A stretch of 64,000 bases of DNA from Pohlia nutans (Eukaryota > Streptophyta > Bryopsida > Bryales > Mniaceae): NCBI GenBank assembly GCA_022496805.1, contig CM040107.1, forward strand, positions 13,255,501-13,319,500. The letters run 5' to 3'. Every line of letters begins with the position of its first letter. Positions within the stretch are counted from its first letter, which is position 1. Both the position numbers and the translations under genes were made by a program. The notes below the pieces were generated by a model, which saw only the letters and a program-made list of their open reading frames with translations, did not search any database and was not told the DNA's origin. Below, in pieces: positions 1 to 10,179 of this stretch.

Positions 1-1
1 T

Positions 2-465
2 AATAAGTTTGTCTTCTATGTCGACCACCTGGCGCTCCAGTACGTGATCAACAAACCCCAGGTATCGGGTCGACTGGCACACTGGCTCCTACTGTTTCTT
101 AAATTCGACTTCACCGTGGTTTATAAACCAGGAAAAACGCATGGCGTAGCCGACGCACTCTCAAGAAATGAAGGGGCCGAGCCAGCCATAAGCATACCCG
201 ACCAGACAGTCGAAGCATAGCTCTTTTCCACCGAGCCCGACTGGCTACACCCGATAGTCGACTACTTGAGTACCGGGACTTTTCCAGCCCACATGACAAA
301 GGAGGCTCGCAAGCGAATAGCTCACAAAGCTATCCCGTACCAAGTACTTGACGGCCAACTGTACCGACTCGGCAAGGACCACCAGCTCCGACAACAATCC
401 TTTAAGAATTACACAAATGCAACGCTGGAGGACATTTTTCACATGACATCACTGTCCGGAAAATA
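2..465 (+). pseudogene. Ty3 polyprotein fragment: end of RNase H, linker, start of integrase
   Basis: Frame 2 reads the typical end of a Ty3 RNase H: VDHLALQYV, then VSGRLAHWLL, then FTVVYKPGKTHGVADALSRN, the canonical tail ending in ADALSR. An in-frame TAG at 218-220 follows, after which the same frame continues through EPDWLHPIVDYL and a linker (AIPYQVLDGQLYRLGKD). A frameshift near 390-425 moves the reading to another frame, which gives GGHFSHDITVRKILDA. That is the stretch just before the zinc-binding region of Ty3 integrases. The fragment ends exactly where element A inserts. It is the upstream half of the integrase found at 28418. Confidence 0.88.
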
Positions 466-474
466 CTAGACGCA
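466..474. repeat. Target-site duplication of element A, left copy
   Basis: CTAGACGCA lies directly against the left terminus of element A. The identical 9 bases recur at 28409-28417 against the right terminus. Both lie at the same codon position of the interrupted integrase, so this is a true insertion footprint and not a chance match. Confidence 0.85.
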
Positions 475-585
475 AGGAGGGCGGCTACTGTGCGAGCGGT
501 GGATGGGAGAGCGGAGAGCGGAGAGCGGAAAATGGAGAGCGGAAAATGGAGAGCGGAGAGCAGAGAATTGTCAGATTTTTACTAA
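475..585 (+). repeat. Left terminal inverted repeat of element A (tandem GAGAGCGG units)
   Basis: The outer 40 bases begin AGGAGGGCGG and run into GGTGGATGGGAGAGCGG. The inner part is a tandem of GGAGAGCGG/GGAAAATGGAGAGC units. The right end (28345-28408) matches in reverse complement, with about 18 of 23 identical positions in the stretch just outside the tandem plus the tandem itself. Confidence 0.8.
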
Positions 586-594
586 AAATAACAT

Positions 595-650
595 AATATT
601 CGAATATTCTTTATCATATTCGAATATTCACTGATAGATTCGAATATTCC
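595..650. repeat. Subterminal palindrome cluster ATATTCGAATATTC
   Basis: Three copies of the self-complementary TTCGAATATTC-type word occur near 595-609, 616-629 and 637-650, just inside the left end of A. Element B carries the same word just inside its own left end (about 8026-8041). The shared placement suggests a subterminal binding site for the transposition machinery; that role is inference. Confidence 0.55.
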
Positions 651-771
651 ATAGGTAAATTCCCGTCGAAAACTGTGTTTTTACCACAGTAAAAATTAAT
701 GCAGTCGTTTATGATATTTTTACTGTGGTAAATTTGAATATCCTGGTCGAAAACATCATTTACACAGGTAA

Positions 772-1073
772 GAAACAAACTTTTCACATGCATCTCTTTA
801 TTAAAAGGGTGGGAAAGTCCAACATTTATAAGAAGCAGATTGTAAGCAATAGAGTTCGTGTGGAAAAAAAAGAACATCGTGGTATTAACTAAGTCCCTTA
901 CAGAGGATATCGCGTCCATGCATCATATCCATCCAGCCTTTGTCCATGGTGAATCCCTGATTGCCCACGGTGTCCATGGTCCATGGTGATTCCTAGGTCC
1001 ACACTGACAAGACATCCATGCATCATATGTGTGCAGAGAAACAAACTTTTCAAGTGCATCTCTTTATTAAAAG
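772..1073 (+). repeat. 36-bp direct repeat pair (772-807 and 1038-1073)
   Basis: A 36-base segment beginning GAAACAAACTTTTCA and ending CATCTCTTTATTAAAAG occurs twice, about 266 bases apart, with two or three differences. Repeated CCATGGTG words fill the space between. No gene is recognised here. Confidence 0.6.
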
Positions 1074-1120
1074 TTGAGGTTTAGTGTGTCCAACCACACA
1101 AAGCAAGTTTGAGTTTGCGA

Positions 1121-1920
1121 TCAACCGTATGGTCTACGTGTTACATTTGCATTCCGGTTGTATGAGTCTATCAGCCTAACGGTCGACATTTTCCCAAGCG
1201 AAAAATCCCTACTGAATGGTTTCATCACAGCAGGATCAGACTTGTGTCCCAGCAAATCCTTGGAATATGTACCAGAAGGAATGTTTCCAACCTTGGAGTA
1301 TGCATGATTGACGATGCGTGCATCGACATTGTGATCTGAATCAAACGCAACCTCTGGTTCATCACACTCAATCAATTTCGCACATTGTTTCCCACGGTCA
1401 ACCACGGTAGAGCGCTGCTCGTATTGCCCATCTATCTCCACTTGAATAGGAGGCTGAAATGGTATTGCGTCATCGCAGACACTGGTGATGTCAACGACCT
1501 CGTCTAACAAGCTCTCCATGATAACAGCAGACCCACCATAGACACCACGCCCATCCAACAGGACGACTACCAGTATAACAGTCTCCCAAACTGACGTATA
1601 TGTTTTCTAATCTGTTAAAGGGCTTAGACTATGGAACTGACATCCAGATGTTTGGCCAGAAAAAGGCTCTCGTTTGACAGAAAGGTCGTCGGCTAGTCTA
1701 TCATATATTTGGGTTTAGAGTATTGCAAGGCGACATTTTTATATAGAAAGCGCCGCATTATTGCAACATGGGCAAAGGTTCGATGCATACAGCCAAAAGC
1801 GCCGGGTTTAGGAATTATGGTAGCCTTTTGAATTTCAGTTGAAGGTGCACTAAGAATGCTAATCTGAGTGACAATGTATAAGATTGCGGCTACAATAGTA
1901 TTTAGGGGTGAACACCGCAA
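1121..1920 (-). pseudogene. Possible C-terminal piece of a methyltransferase-like transposon gene
   Basis: Two minus-strand open stretches, 1920-1693 and 1558-1121, lie in succession. The first has a glycine-containing segment (IIPKPGAFG) followed by RFLYKNVALQYSKPKY. This loosely resembles the AdoMet-binding half of the methyltransferase-like genes elsewhere in the window (the GASLLA...RYIVALEDNQELYD stretch in D). The second is an acidic, unrecognised tail containing VEIDGQYEQRSTVVDRGKQC. No start or full exon structure can be set. The assignment is tentative; it could be unrelated transposon cargo. Confidence 0.3.
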
Positions 1921-2026
1921 AATTTGCTATATTCTAGAGTTACTGTTGGCAAAGTTCATGTGGCATCATGATGCTATTTTAGAAATCAAAGATAGCAAAG
2001 GCATATAGATATGCCGCCCAAATGGT

Positions 2027-2479
2027 ATGCCTCTCCCTAAACTTCCTGGCGATCTCCATCACGGTCCATTAGCTGCTGCAGCTGTCGTATTTCCGTCTGT
2101 CTCCATGGCCCGCATCTACGTTACAGGTCACGAGGTTCCCATGGTAGTAGAGATGGGTTGGGATAAGTACGCTCGAGTTTCGGCCCTAGATCTCGCTGTC
2201 CGTTTTGGCTTAGTAGCATCATCAATAATTGTGGAGCTAGAAGTCCGTGGTAGGAACGGGTCCGTGGAATTTGGTGTGCTACAGCTGATGTGGCTGATAC
2301 GGCTGATACGGCTGATGTGGTCACACTACATATGTGAGTTGCTAGGCCTACCTGACCCTTGCAACATCGATGTGAACGAGGTGATTCCGGAGGAGTTATC
2401 GATTGCACTGCAGGAACACTTTGATGATGCAGACAAGGCTCCGTTTTGGGACTCAATTGAGAATAGCGAGAAATTCTAA
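2027..2479 (+). CDS. Unrecognised ORF in element A
   Basis: This is a 150-codon open frame with no domain I recognise. The C-terminal part (LLGLPDPCNIDVNEVIPEEL followed by an acidic end) has normal protein-like composition, whereas the middle includes a short repeat (LMWLIRLIRLMW) from a tandem CTGATRCGG run. It may be an exon of decayed transposon cargo. The first ATG is taken as start without other support. About 90 bases upstream nothing is seen. Confidence 0.25.
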   Translation: MPLPKLPGDLHHGPLAAAAVVFPSVSMARIYVTGHEVPMVVEMGWDKYARVSALDLAVRFGLVASSIIVELEVRGRNGSVEFGVLQLMWLIRLIRLMWSHYICELLGLPDPCNIDVNEVIPEELSIALQEHFDDADKAPFWDSIENSEKF

Positions 2480-2649
2480 TACGTGGATGACCTTAGAGTA
2501 TTGGAAGGTCAGGCCGGCAATCATACTACGTAGCGTTTGTTGCAAACATGAATGTAATACAACATACTATAATAAAGTTTGGGAAGTCAGACAATACTCT
2601 GAAAATTTGCGCACCCAAGCTGTGCCACCAACAAGCAGTGAGTACCCTC

Positions 2650-3000
2650 ACCTCTAGAATGTGGTCTCGGCCCCAAGACCACTATCTGGCCCTCCGAGTT
2701 CTCAGACCATGTAAGCCATGCGACCACGGCACAGAGGATGGACTTGAAACAACATCATGTTTCCTAAACCCTTACCCCTCGAGAGTGGTCTGGACTCCAG
2801 ACAACAATCAGACCCTCCCGGTTCTCGAACGACTTAAGCCATGGAACAATCAACCCCAGGGCAACCATGGCACCGAGGATTGACATGGATACAACAAACT
2901 GTTTCTAGAACCCGCACCCCTGGAATGTGGTCTCAAAACCAACCCCTATCCAACCCTCCCGGTTCTCGAACCAAGCAGACCATGGTACCACGGCAAACAA
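2650..3000 (+). repeat. Tandem repeat, about 126-138 bp, three copies
   Basis: Units start near 2657, 2783 and 2921 with a GARWGTGGTCT word. Each contains TCCCGGTTCTCGAAC-like and CCATGG...GGCA words. Copies are clearly diverged. Overlapping short ORFs here are by-products of the repeat. Confidence 0.65.
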
Positions 3001-3009
3001 AACACAAGG

Positions 3010-3690
3010 GCTGTCACGAACCTTGGATTTACCACAGAGGTTTTTTGGATTTACCACAGAGGTTGTGAGTCTGGTGTGTAAATATTTGTGTGTGGGGGGG
3101 GTGCTGCTCGTCCTCGGCCACGAGAATGACCCGCTCGCTGCATCCAAGGGTTGTCACGACCCTTAAATTTACCACGAAGGTCCATTATTGTAAGTCAAGT
3201 GTTCGAATACTTTTGTGTGTGGGGCTGTTTGTGTTCCTCGGCCACGAGGATGACATGCTTGCTTTGTCCATGGGCTCCCACGATCCACGGATTTATCCTG
3301 GAGGTTTATTTTGTATGTCAAGTGTTTAAATAATTTTGGCTGTGTGGGGGCTGCTGGTCGTCCTCGGCTACGAGGACGATATTCTGGCTGCATCCGTGGG
3401 ACCGTGGGATCCTTGGATGCTCAACGGATGAGTCGATTCTATTCATCCTGTGTTTGAATCAAATTGACTTTGGTGCTTTTTTGGACGTCCTCGGCCATGA
3501 GGACGACATAACTTACTGGCTGCATCCATGGGCTGTCACTAACCTTGGTGTTACCAAGGAGGTTTATAATCTACCGAGTGTTTTTACCGCAGGGGGTTTT
3601 TTTTCTCTGTAAGTCAAGCGTTTGATTATTTTTGAGTTTACGGGGACTGCTGGTCGTCCTCGGCAGTTTTGAGTCGGTTTTATATGAAGT
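3010..3690 (+). repeat. Tandem repeat, about 125 bp, five copies
   Basis: The word GTCCTCGGCCACGAGGA (variants) recurs near 3112, 3236, 3362, 3489 and 3658, a period of 124-127 bp with a longer last interval. Each unit also holds a GGATTTACC...GAGGTT word and TGTGTGGGGGCTGCTGGTCG. CCTCGGCCACGAGG is nearly self-complementary, so every unit carries a small hairpin. From 3690 to 4030 I see nothing. Confidence 0.7.
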
Positions 3691-4031
3691 TTTTATTGTT
3701 CAAATTTATTTATCTATTTGGTCAACACATGCAATGTTCTTTACTAATTCTGGTGATATAAAATTTCGTCCTATCTAGATAAAACTTTTTATAGTATGAA
3801 TGCTTGAATTTGTCGTTTTAAAACCATAAATTCTTGGTCATGAAAGGGTTAAAGAACTGACCCGACATATGAGGAAAGCACGCATAGATCACTTGAAATT
3901 CTGGCAGCTAATTGACCGTTTGATCCGAAAGAGATAAGAAACTATGTTGTTCTAATTGGCTACTGGACTTATCCTCTCATCAGATGGTGAAATTGAATGA
4001 TTGTGCGGAGGGAGGTCCCAGCTAGGACGAG

Positions 4032-4292
4032 GTGACTGCGTGTGATTTGCAGGGCAACCTTGGTCATTTCGAATGTGCAGATGCAGCATCTGCGAAATCG
4101 GAGGCAGTGTCGGACAGTGCAAGTGATGAACGCGAAGACGAGCCTGAGCAAGGAGACATAGAGGCTGAGGACGAAGAATTGGAGCTTGGATCAGTATTAT
4201 CACTTCTCCAAATGAATTGTGGCACTCAAAATGGAGACCCTTTAGAGTCTCCTTTGAGACATTTAGAAGTAGATTCAAGTGTATGTATATAA
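4032..4292 (+). CDS. Acidic open exon of unknown function
   Basis: The frame encodes a strongly acidic stretch (SDSASDEREDEPEQGDIEAE) with no recognised domain. Acidic N-terminal exons of similar character precede the multidomain genes at 24092 and 62695, so this could be the matching exon of the copy in element A. No ATG context or splice site settles it. Confidence 0.3.
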   Translation: MTACDLQGNLGHFECADAASAKSEAVSDSASDEREDEPEQGDIEAEDEELELGSVLSLLQMNCGTQNGDPLESPLRHLEVDSSVCI

Positions 4293-4679
4293 AACTTTGA
4301 CATTTAGATTTTAAGGTTTGGATTGGGATACAAAAGACTCACAATGAAAGTAAAACCTGTAATGACAATGAAGGCCAAGAATATCATTGTATTAGCTAGG
4401 AACAAAATTCTAAAAAATTATGTGACACTAAAAGTACTGCCCTGGATTGGTGTGTATCGATTTGACTAAGAATGATGCCTTAAAATTAAAAAAAATTGGC
4501 CTCAAACTTCTGTCCCTGGATGCAAGAGATATCAACTGGCAAGAGATATCCTTTCTTTTAAATAAAAAAAATTGAACACTACATTGAAGTCCTGAATTGT
4601 TTTAAATTAGGTAGGGTGGCACTAGTCTTGAGAGCATGATCCACATTGAGAAAACTGGACTTGAGAATGCTGCCATGGA

Positions 4680-5345
4680 TTGGTGTGCACAAGGCAGGGT
4701 GGCACTCATGCACGAGCCCCCCACCAAATTCACTATCATTGATTGGTGTGACAAAGTGCTTTTTTAATACAAAAAACATTACTCCAAAATGGTGCCTTGG
4801 ATTGGTTTGATAGAGGCAAAGAGGCACTCGTATACGAGCCCCTCTACAAGTGTAACTTGTTTGAATCATTAAGTGTTTTTTTAATTTAAAAAACATAACT
4901 CCAAAAGGTGCTTTGGATTGGTTTGATTGAGGCAAAGTGGCACTCGTATACGAGTCCCTCTACAAGTGTGACTTGTTTCAATCATTAAGTGCTTTTTTAA
5001 TTTAAAAAACATCAATCCAAAATGGTGCCTTGGATTGGTTTGATAGAGGCAAAGTGACACTCGTATACGAGCCCCTCTACAAGTGTAACTTGTTTGAATC
5101 ATTAAGTGTTTTTTTAATTTAAAAACCATGACTCCAAAAGGTGCTTTGGATTGGTTTGATTGAGGCAAAGTGACACTTGTATACGAGCCCCTCTACAAGT
5201 GTAACTTGTTTGAATCATTAAGTGTTTTTTTAATTTAAAAAACATGACTCCAAAAGGTGCTTTGGATTGGTTTGATTGAGGCAAAGAGGCACTCATATAC
5301 GAGCCCTTCTACAAGTGTGACTTGTTTGAATGACAAATTGATTTT
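4680..5345 (+). repeat. 116-bp tandem repeat with a CTCGTATACGAG palindrome
   Basis: The word ATTGGTTTGAT recurs near 4801, 4917, 5034, 5150 and 5266, a period of 116-117 bp, with a more diverged unit upstream from 4680. Each unit carries GGCACTCGTATACGAGCCCC, whose core CTCGTATACGAG is a perfect palindrome, then CTACAAGTGTRACTTGTTTGA and a poly(T)-rich segment. The minus-strand ORFs of 60-118 codons across it are repeat artefacts. Confidence 0.85.
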
Positions 5346-5544
5346 TTAATTTAAACAAATTGACTGCAATCATACTTGGGAGATAGAATATTAGACAATT
5401 CATCTTATTTGTCTAAAAATTGGATCTAGATAAGTACTTTCCATATCAAATATTGAATTTTCGACTAGGTAAGGAATAAATCAAATAGAATTTGATCATT
5501 TTGATAATCTTTGGACATTTGTGGGCAATTGTGTGCTATATTTG

Positions 5545-5880
5545 AGAGTCTTTGGGAAGCACTCGTGAACGAGCCCCCTTTGGAAGTAAACCAACTGTGT
5601 TCATGGGGCCTCACTCGATGAGCAAAACGCTACCAGGTGAATTTTGTTTTTGGATTTTGGATTTCTTGCATTGGCAGTTTTTTGTTGTGTTCGTGCGGCC
5701 TTGTGAGGCACTCGTGAACGAGCTCCTTTTAGGAGTGCACCAATTGTGTTCATGGGGCTTCACTCGATGAGCCAAACGCTGCTTGTTGAATTTCGTTCTT
5801 GGCTTCTAGTTTTCTTGCATTGGCAGTTATGTGTTGTGTCCGTGCGGCCATGTGAGGGAAAAGTGCTGTGGTGTTCATGC
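5545..5880 (+). repeat. 149-bp tandem repeat, two copies plus partial third
   Basis: Starts at 5559 and 5708 share GCACTCGTGAACGAGC, a relative of the palindrome in the preceding 116-bp array. This is followed by GTGTTCATGGGGCYTCACTCG and a TTCTTGCATTGGCAGTT segment. A partial third unit runs to about 5880. The likely origin is the same ancestral unit as the 116-bp array. Confidence 0.7.
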
Positions 5881-5958
5881 GGCCTTGTAGATTTGTTTAC
5901 CATAACTATGAATTCATTTTTTTTAATGATCGTCATATGTGATTATTTTTCTTTTCAG

Positions 5959-6405
5959 GGTGATGACTCTGTACTTGTAGCTACATCCACTCAGGTAATT
6001 GACCTCAGTGATGTGGAGAGTGTCGAGGAGAAGTTCTGCACATGCTATCAGATTGATCCATTTGCGTTCTCGTCCTTGAGCATGCAACAACCTAGTAGTC
6101 AGATTGCAATTTCTCCTCCTTCAATTACCATGCCTGAGTCGCCTCCGTTCGTGCCAACTTCCCCTGAGGGGATTCCTCCTACGGTTGACTACATTCCTAC
6201 CTCTCCTCCGGATATGCCTTCAGCCGAGGACTACGTACCAACGTCACCTCCACCTCCGCTCCTATCTCCGGTGTTGATGATTGTCCGTGCATTGTCGGCG
6301 ATTCATGGGCGCCTTAGTTCCCCACGACTCCGCCGTCGTAGTCGTAGTAGAGAGCATTCAGAGATGATACGTAGATCCCGCTTGCGTAAGCAGCGTAGTC
6401 ACTAA
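5959..6405 (+). CDS. Proline/serine-rich exon of a transposon-borne gene
   Basis: A good acceptor (TTTTCTTTTCAG ending at 5958) precedes an open exon to the stop at 6405. The protein starts GDDSVLVATSTQVIDLSD, passes through repeated PTSPP-type motifs (FVPTSPEG, YIPTSPPD, YVPTSPPPP) and ends with an arginine/serine-rich basic tail. This is low-complexity sequence of the sort seen in the tails of the methyltransferase-like genes in this window. No catalytic domain is present. Upstream exons were not identified. Confidence 0.45.
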   Translation, partial: GDDSVLVATSTQVIDLSDVESVEEKFCTCYQIDPFAFSSLSMQQPSSQIAISPPSITMPESPPFVPTSPEGIPPTVDYIPTSPPDMPSAEDYVPTSPPPPLLSPVLMIVRALSAIHGRLSSPRLRRRSRSREHSEMIRRSRLRKQRSH

Positions 6406-6663
6406 ATGTAGATCTGTTATCTATGCTACTTTCCTACGTGTGTCATGCGATTGTGCAATGAATAAGGCTGTATTCAAGGCTGTATTCAAAGAGTTGTATT
6501 CAAAGAGTTCCCTGGATGTGCCGAAGTCGTGAAGCGCGTTGTTTACAGGTTCTTGTTCTATTTTGATGCTTTTCATTGTTATGTTCAATTTATGCAAGTT
6601 TATAAAAATGCATTATAAGTGCGTCATGGAAATTGCTGCTGACTCGAGTGCTCTGAATTGTAG

Positions 6664-7912
6664 GTACTTTGTACGAATGCTTCTTGCAAAGGAGACAATC
6701 CATAAGGATTGCTTTCCTCCGTACTTCCATTCGTGGATTCAGAAGGAATTTGACCTTGTGATGTACACCGCAGAGCAGCTCAAGAAATACAAGCAGGCAC
6801 ACCTCGAGTTAGGATGCTGGTATTTAGACTTTAGAGGAAACTTTACACCCTCCGTGGAACAAGCAGAGAGAACCAAGCACGACGGTGGAGTGCCTGTGGA
6901 AGTTGATGTTGAAGAAGAGGAGACAGAGGAAGCAACGCCCCCATTGAAGAAGAAGCGCGAGACGAGGAAGGAGAAGGCGGCCAGGGAGAAGCTAGAGAAA
7001 GAGCAACTGGCATTGGCTGAGAAGGAGACAACAGAGAAGGAGAAGGTTGCAAAGGAGGCAACTGAGAAGGAGAGGGTTGAGAAGGAGAGAGCTGAGACAG
7101 AAATTGTGGCCAGGCAAGAGGAGGCGACTAGACAAGAGGCGGCCAGAGAGGAGTCGAACGAGGATGACGACGATCCCGAACCACCATTAGAGCAAGGCTA
7201 AGGTGATTGCGTTACTCCCCAAGCTCTAGATTCTTCCATCTCTAATGCCTATCATGCAACGGCTCGACAATTGCGAAAGAAGCGCAATCAAATTCCCTCT
7301 GCTACCTCTTCCATCTTTGATCAGCAATCCATACGGTGTATGTTGAGTGCACTTCATTGTCTGCACTAGCGGACGCCGCTCAAGGAACTCAAGGCACTGA
7401 TCCACGGTGGATAAGGCTACACGAAACCATTGCCAAGGTATTCTTATTCTCCCCGCAACTCAAGCTTGTTTGCATGTGAATCAATTCTCGCATTGCTCAA
7501 TTGTCTCACTTGTGAGTTTGACTCAATCTTTGCAGGCTCAAGCTGGATGACATCGTACTGTTGTCTCCGAACATTGTATCAAATACAAGCACACCGGTAT
7601 TGATTTGATCACCGCAGATATCCCAGAGAATCTGCCAGTCCCGGGAATCTCCACTTTTGTCCCTGAGTGGAACAAGCGTGCCAAGAACTACATCGAGGAT
7701 GTGTTCAAGATGGCGGACGCTTATCTTCACGACAACAGAGCTCTTGTCTTCATCCACTTTGACGACCGTGATTTGATGAAGGAGGTTGATGAGGCGGCTC
7801 TACAGTACGACATGAAGTTATTGAAGGACTGGTGGGGAGTCAATGAAATGCACCTTGCATTGCCCCGTGATATCTGGGAATCTCCACTTCTGTTCCTAAG
7901 AAACCGAAGAGG
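6664..7912 (+). pseudogene. Methyltransferase-like transposon gene, copy A (middle part, coiled coil, catalytic half)
   Basis: The acceptor TGTAG ends at 6663. The exon starts YFVRMLLAKETIHKD and continues through FHSWIQKEFDLVMYT and an E/K-rich coiled coil (about codons 100-200). This matches the 60-kb copy, which starts the equivalent exon YFKHELLEKK in the same splice phase and has LESWMDHSSEYCMFSPLQL. A GT-AG intron lies at 7438-7535. The next exon, with a TGA at 7548, reads GIDLITADIPENLPVPG and then YIEDVFKMADAYLHDNRALV. Its layout resembles the catalytic half of beta-class N4/N6 DNA methyltransferases, but ADIPEN replaces the DPPY motif. Element B inserts at 7912; beyond it, from 26173, the frame stops after a few codons. 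No AdoMet-binding half is visible downstream. The frame also breaks between 7200 and 7400. Confidence 0.6.
7903..7912. repeat. Target-site duplication of element B, left copy
   Basis: ACCGAAGAGG at 7903-7912 is repeated at 26173-26182. The two copies abut the termini of element B, which begin GG and share 17 of the first 28 positions in inverted orientation. Ten bases is within the 9-11-bp range usual for Mutator-like elements. Confidence 0.8.
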
Positions 7913-7960
7913 GGACGAGGATAGTTTGCGCGCGGGGAGCGAGGAGTGGTGAGCGATGAG
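7913..7960 (+). repeat. Left terminal inverted repeat of element B
   Basis: After the duplication the end reads GGACGAGGATAGTTTGCGCG and then a GAGCGAGGAGTGGTGAGCG tandem. Its partner is 26125-26172, with GCTCACCGCTCACCGCTCAC on the plus strand. The internal side at left carries ATATTCGAATATTC and CTATAACCGTGGA words shared with elements A and D. Confidence 0.75.
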
Positions 7961-8352
7961 CGGAGAAATGTGGGGTTTAGAGCAGAAAGTTCAGGTCATC
8001 CATAGTCAATGGTACTATAATTAGTAAATATTCGAATATTCAGATATTTTTAGTAAACTTTTAATCCTATAACCGTGGAATTGGGTCATTGGAAAATGTT
8101 CAAGGTACATGAAAGGAAAACTCAATATTACTATAACCGTGAATCAAAGACTTGAAACTATTTCAAACAAGATGAAATCATTATTTGGCCATTGTTATAC
8201 ACTATTCAAGCATGAAGAGATAGATTTCCTACATCGATTTTTGTGAAATGAGTGCTAGGTTGTTGATATAGACCATTTACGGTTTAGGGTGCAAAATAGA
8301 ACAAATTCCATAGATTAGGGTTTAGTATGGTACCCAAGTTTAAGAACTACAA

Positions 8353-8376
8353 TAGTGGCCCTTTTAGTCTCACTAC
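8353..8376. repeat. Subterminal block shared by elements B and D
   Basis: A 24-base block containing AGTGGCCCTTTTAGTCTCAC is identical at 8353-8376 (440 bp inside B's left end) and 39374-39397 (about 530 bp inside D's left end). It ties the two elements to one family. Confidence 0.7.
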
Positions 8377-8475
8377 TGTTTCATTGACCTAAAGAGTATG
8401 CAATTGCGAACAATGGAACTAGGAATAGTGAACTACCCTAAGATGTTGGGTGAGTCAACAATCCACTCTCAAGAA

Positions 8476-10121
8476 CTAGCTTAAATTCATTGAAGCTAAG
8501 AGTAGGTGCATGTATGAAGGCATCGACTTCAGCATCAAATCCACATATGAGTGTATGATGGTGAAGATAAAATACAAATGCTTGCAATAAGTCCATTGAC
8601 TACGGCCTCCCTTAGCTTTAGTCAACATCTCCTTGAAATAAGGGCAGGAGCAGTTTGGGAATTGCAAAATTGTGAGATGGTATCGCTGAATCGTCGGATG
8701 TGTGCCGAAATCCAATGTGACAATGCATCCAAGGGCGGGACAGGAACCATGTTCACCTTCACTTACCAGCTGCATGAAACCTCTTCACTGGCGGTATCGG
8801 AAGTGCCAGAGGTCAAGACGTCGCAAACCATCTTCAGTTGTAGCTCCGGATGACAGTCACCAAGCACAAATAGCGAGATACTGGGTATCAGCATCCGATT
8901 GCGTTGAGGCGTTCTTGTATTGCTTGCATAGGAGGCGATGTTGGTCCTGGAGGTCAGCTCGAATGTCAGCCTTGGTTTGCTTCTCCATGGACTGCACCTA
9001 ATGGAATAAACAAGTTCGTTCCTTATTTGGCATCGGAATTGATGCATCTCCACTTCCATATACAATGAGTATAGCATTCCAGTTTGCTTGTGCACTGTCG
9101 GCTATGAAGCCTTTGAAATTTGGATTCTCAACTCTGTGGCGACCGACGATGGCGTTCAGATTCTTCTAGACGACCATTTAGGCAGCGATATCCTCAGACT
9201 GCATATTGCAAAGTGCGATGGTCATAACACGACAATGAGTGGGGTTGTAGATATGGCAGCCTATGGTGGTCCACTGTTTGACCCTTTTAACATGGTCAAA
9301 CATAAGCTATGCGTTTTGGAGGTCTCCACTAGGCTGCATGCGCTGGACGAGGTCAACTCCGCTACCCGCCCAACTTCAGACATTTTGAACACAAAGACTT
9401 TGTCTGACTGCAATCCTTGATTGGGGAACTTGTTCTTTTGGACAAAAGACCACTTACTCGAGCCGCGAAGCTTAGTAATGCTGTCCATAGCTCCAAACCT
9501 GCAAAAGTATTTGAAGCCGGTCACTTTATTGCGAATACAAGGCAAAGTGAGCTCCTTACATCTATTGAAGAGTGAAAAGAGCTAATTGAGCTCTAGTGTC
9601 TTTGATTGCACACCTTCAGCAACAACGAACATCTCCCCAACTATCTCCTTTGTAGCCTCCAAAACAATGGCAGAGTTGGTTGCAGTAGAAGTTCGCTGCA
9701 CTTGCTCCTCGACTAAGCTCTTGCCTCTTGCAATATCGTCACAATAAGCACCAATCTTGACGGGGTGGTTGTGATTGCCAAAATGAACATAAGCTCTGGT
9801 CATGTTGTCTTTAGCTAGAACATAATAGATTTTGGCATTGCACGTTGCAAGACACGAAGGAGGAACCTTACAGCATTTGCAAACCAAAGTGGATCCTTTA
9901 GGAGGATTATATCCTACGTCAAAAACAAAAGAGGAGACTCCATCCCACTCAATTTCATTAACAGCGGCCGTTCGATGCACGCAGGTTAGAAAATCACATT
10001 CGACATTCTTACATTGTAGATGACCACAGTAATACGAGGTACGGAAGATCAAACCTAAATTGTTCACAATGTTTGACGTGTGGATACGAGTCCAAGCCTG
10101 CCCGTCAAGGTGTTTGTCCAT
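8476..10121 (-). pseudogene. MULE-type transposase of element B, decayed
   Basis: Reading down the minus strand: an N-terminal zinc-finger-like region (about 10121-9700) has paired cysteines (CKCCKVPPSC) and a NHNHP motif, then comes an in-frame TAG at 9582. The DDE-type core follows with one frameshift: GSGVDLVQRMQPSGDL, LMFDHVKRVK, then NPNFKGFIADSAQANW near 9150-9070. A C-terminal SWIM zinc finger (CSCPYFKEM...WTYCKHLYFIF) lies near 8690-8590. The transposase of element A matches closely. At 9307-9309 B has TAG where A has tryptophan, and the first catalytic Asp of A (VYDSKMC) is Asn here (IYNPTHC). It is inactive. Confidence 0.75.
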
Positions 10122-10179
10122 TCCATAGAGTTGCTTTGCTCTGCAGTTGGAAAATCATTATGGGATTTAGGAGTCCATG

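Noticed and set aside
4579..5296. Minus-strand ORFs of 60-118 codons with recurring KLKKHLMIQTSYTC peptides
   Set aside because: They coincide with the 116-bp tandem units and carry no independent coding signal.
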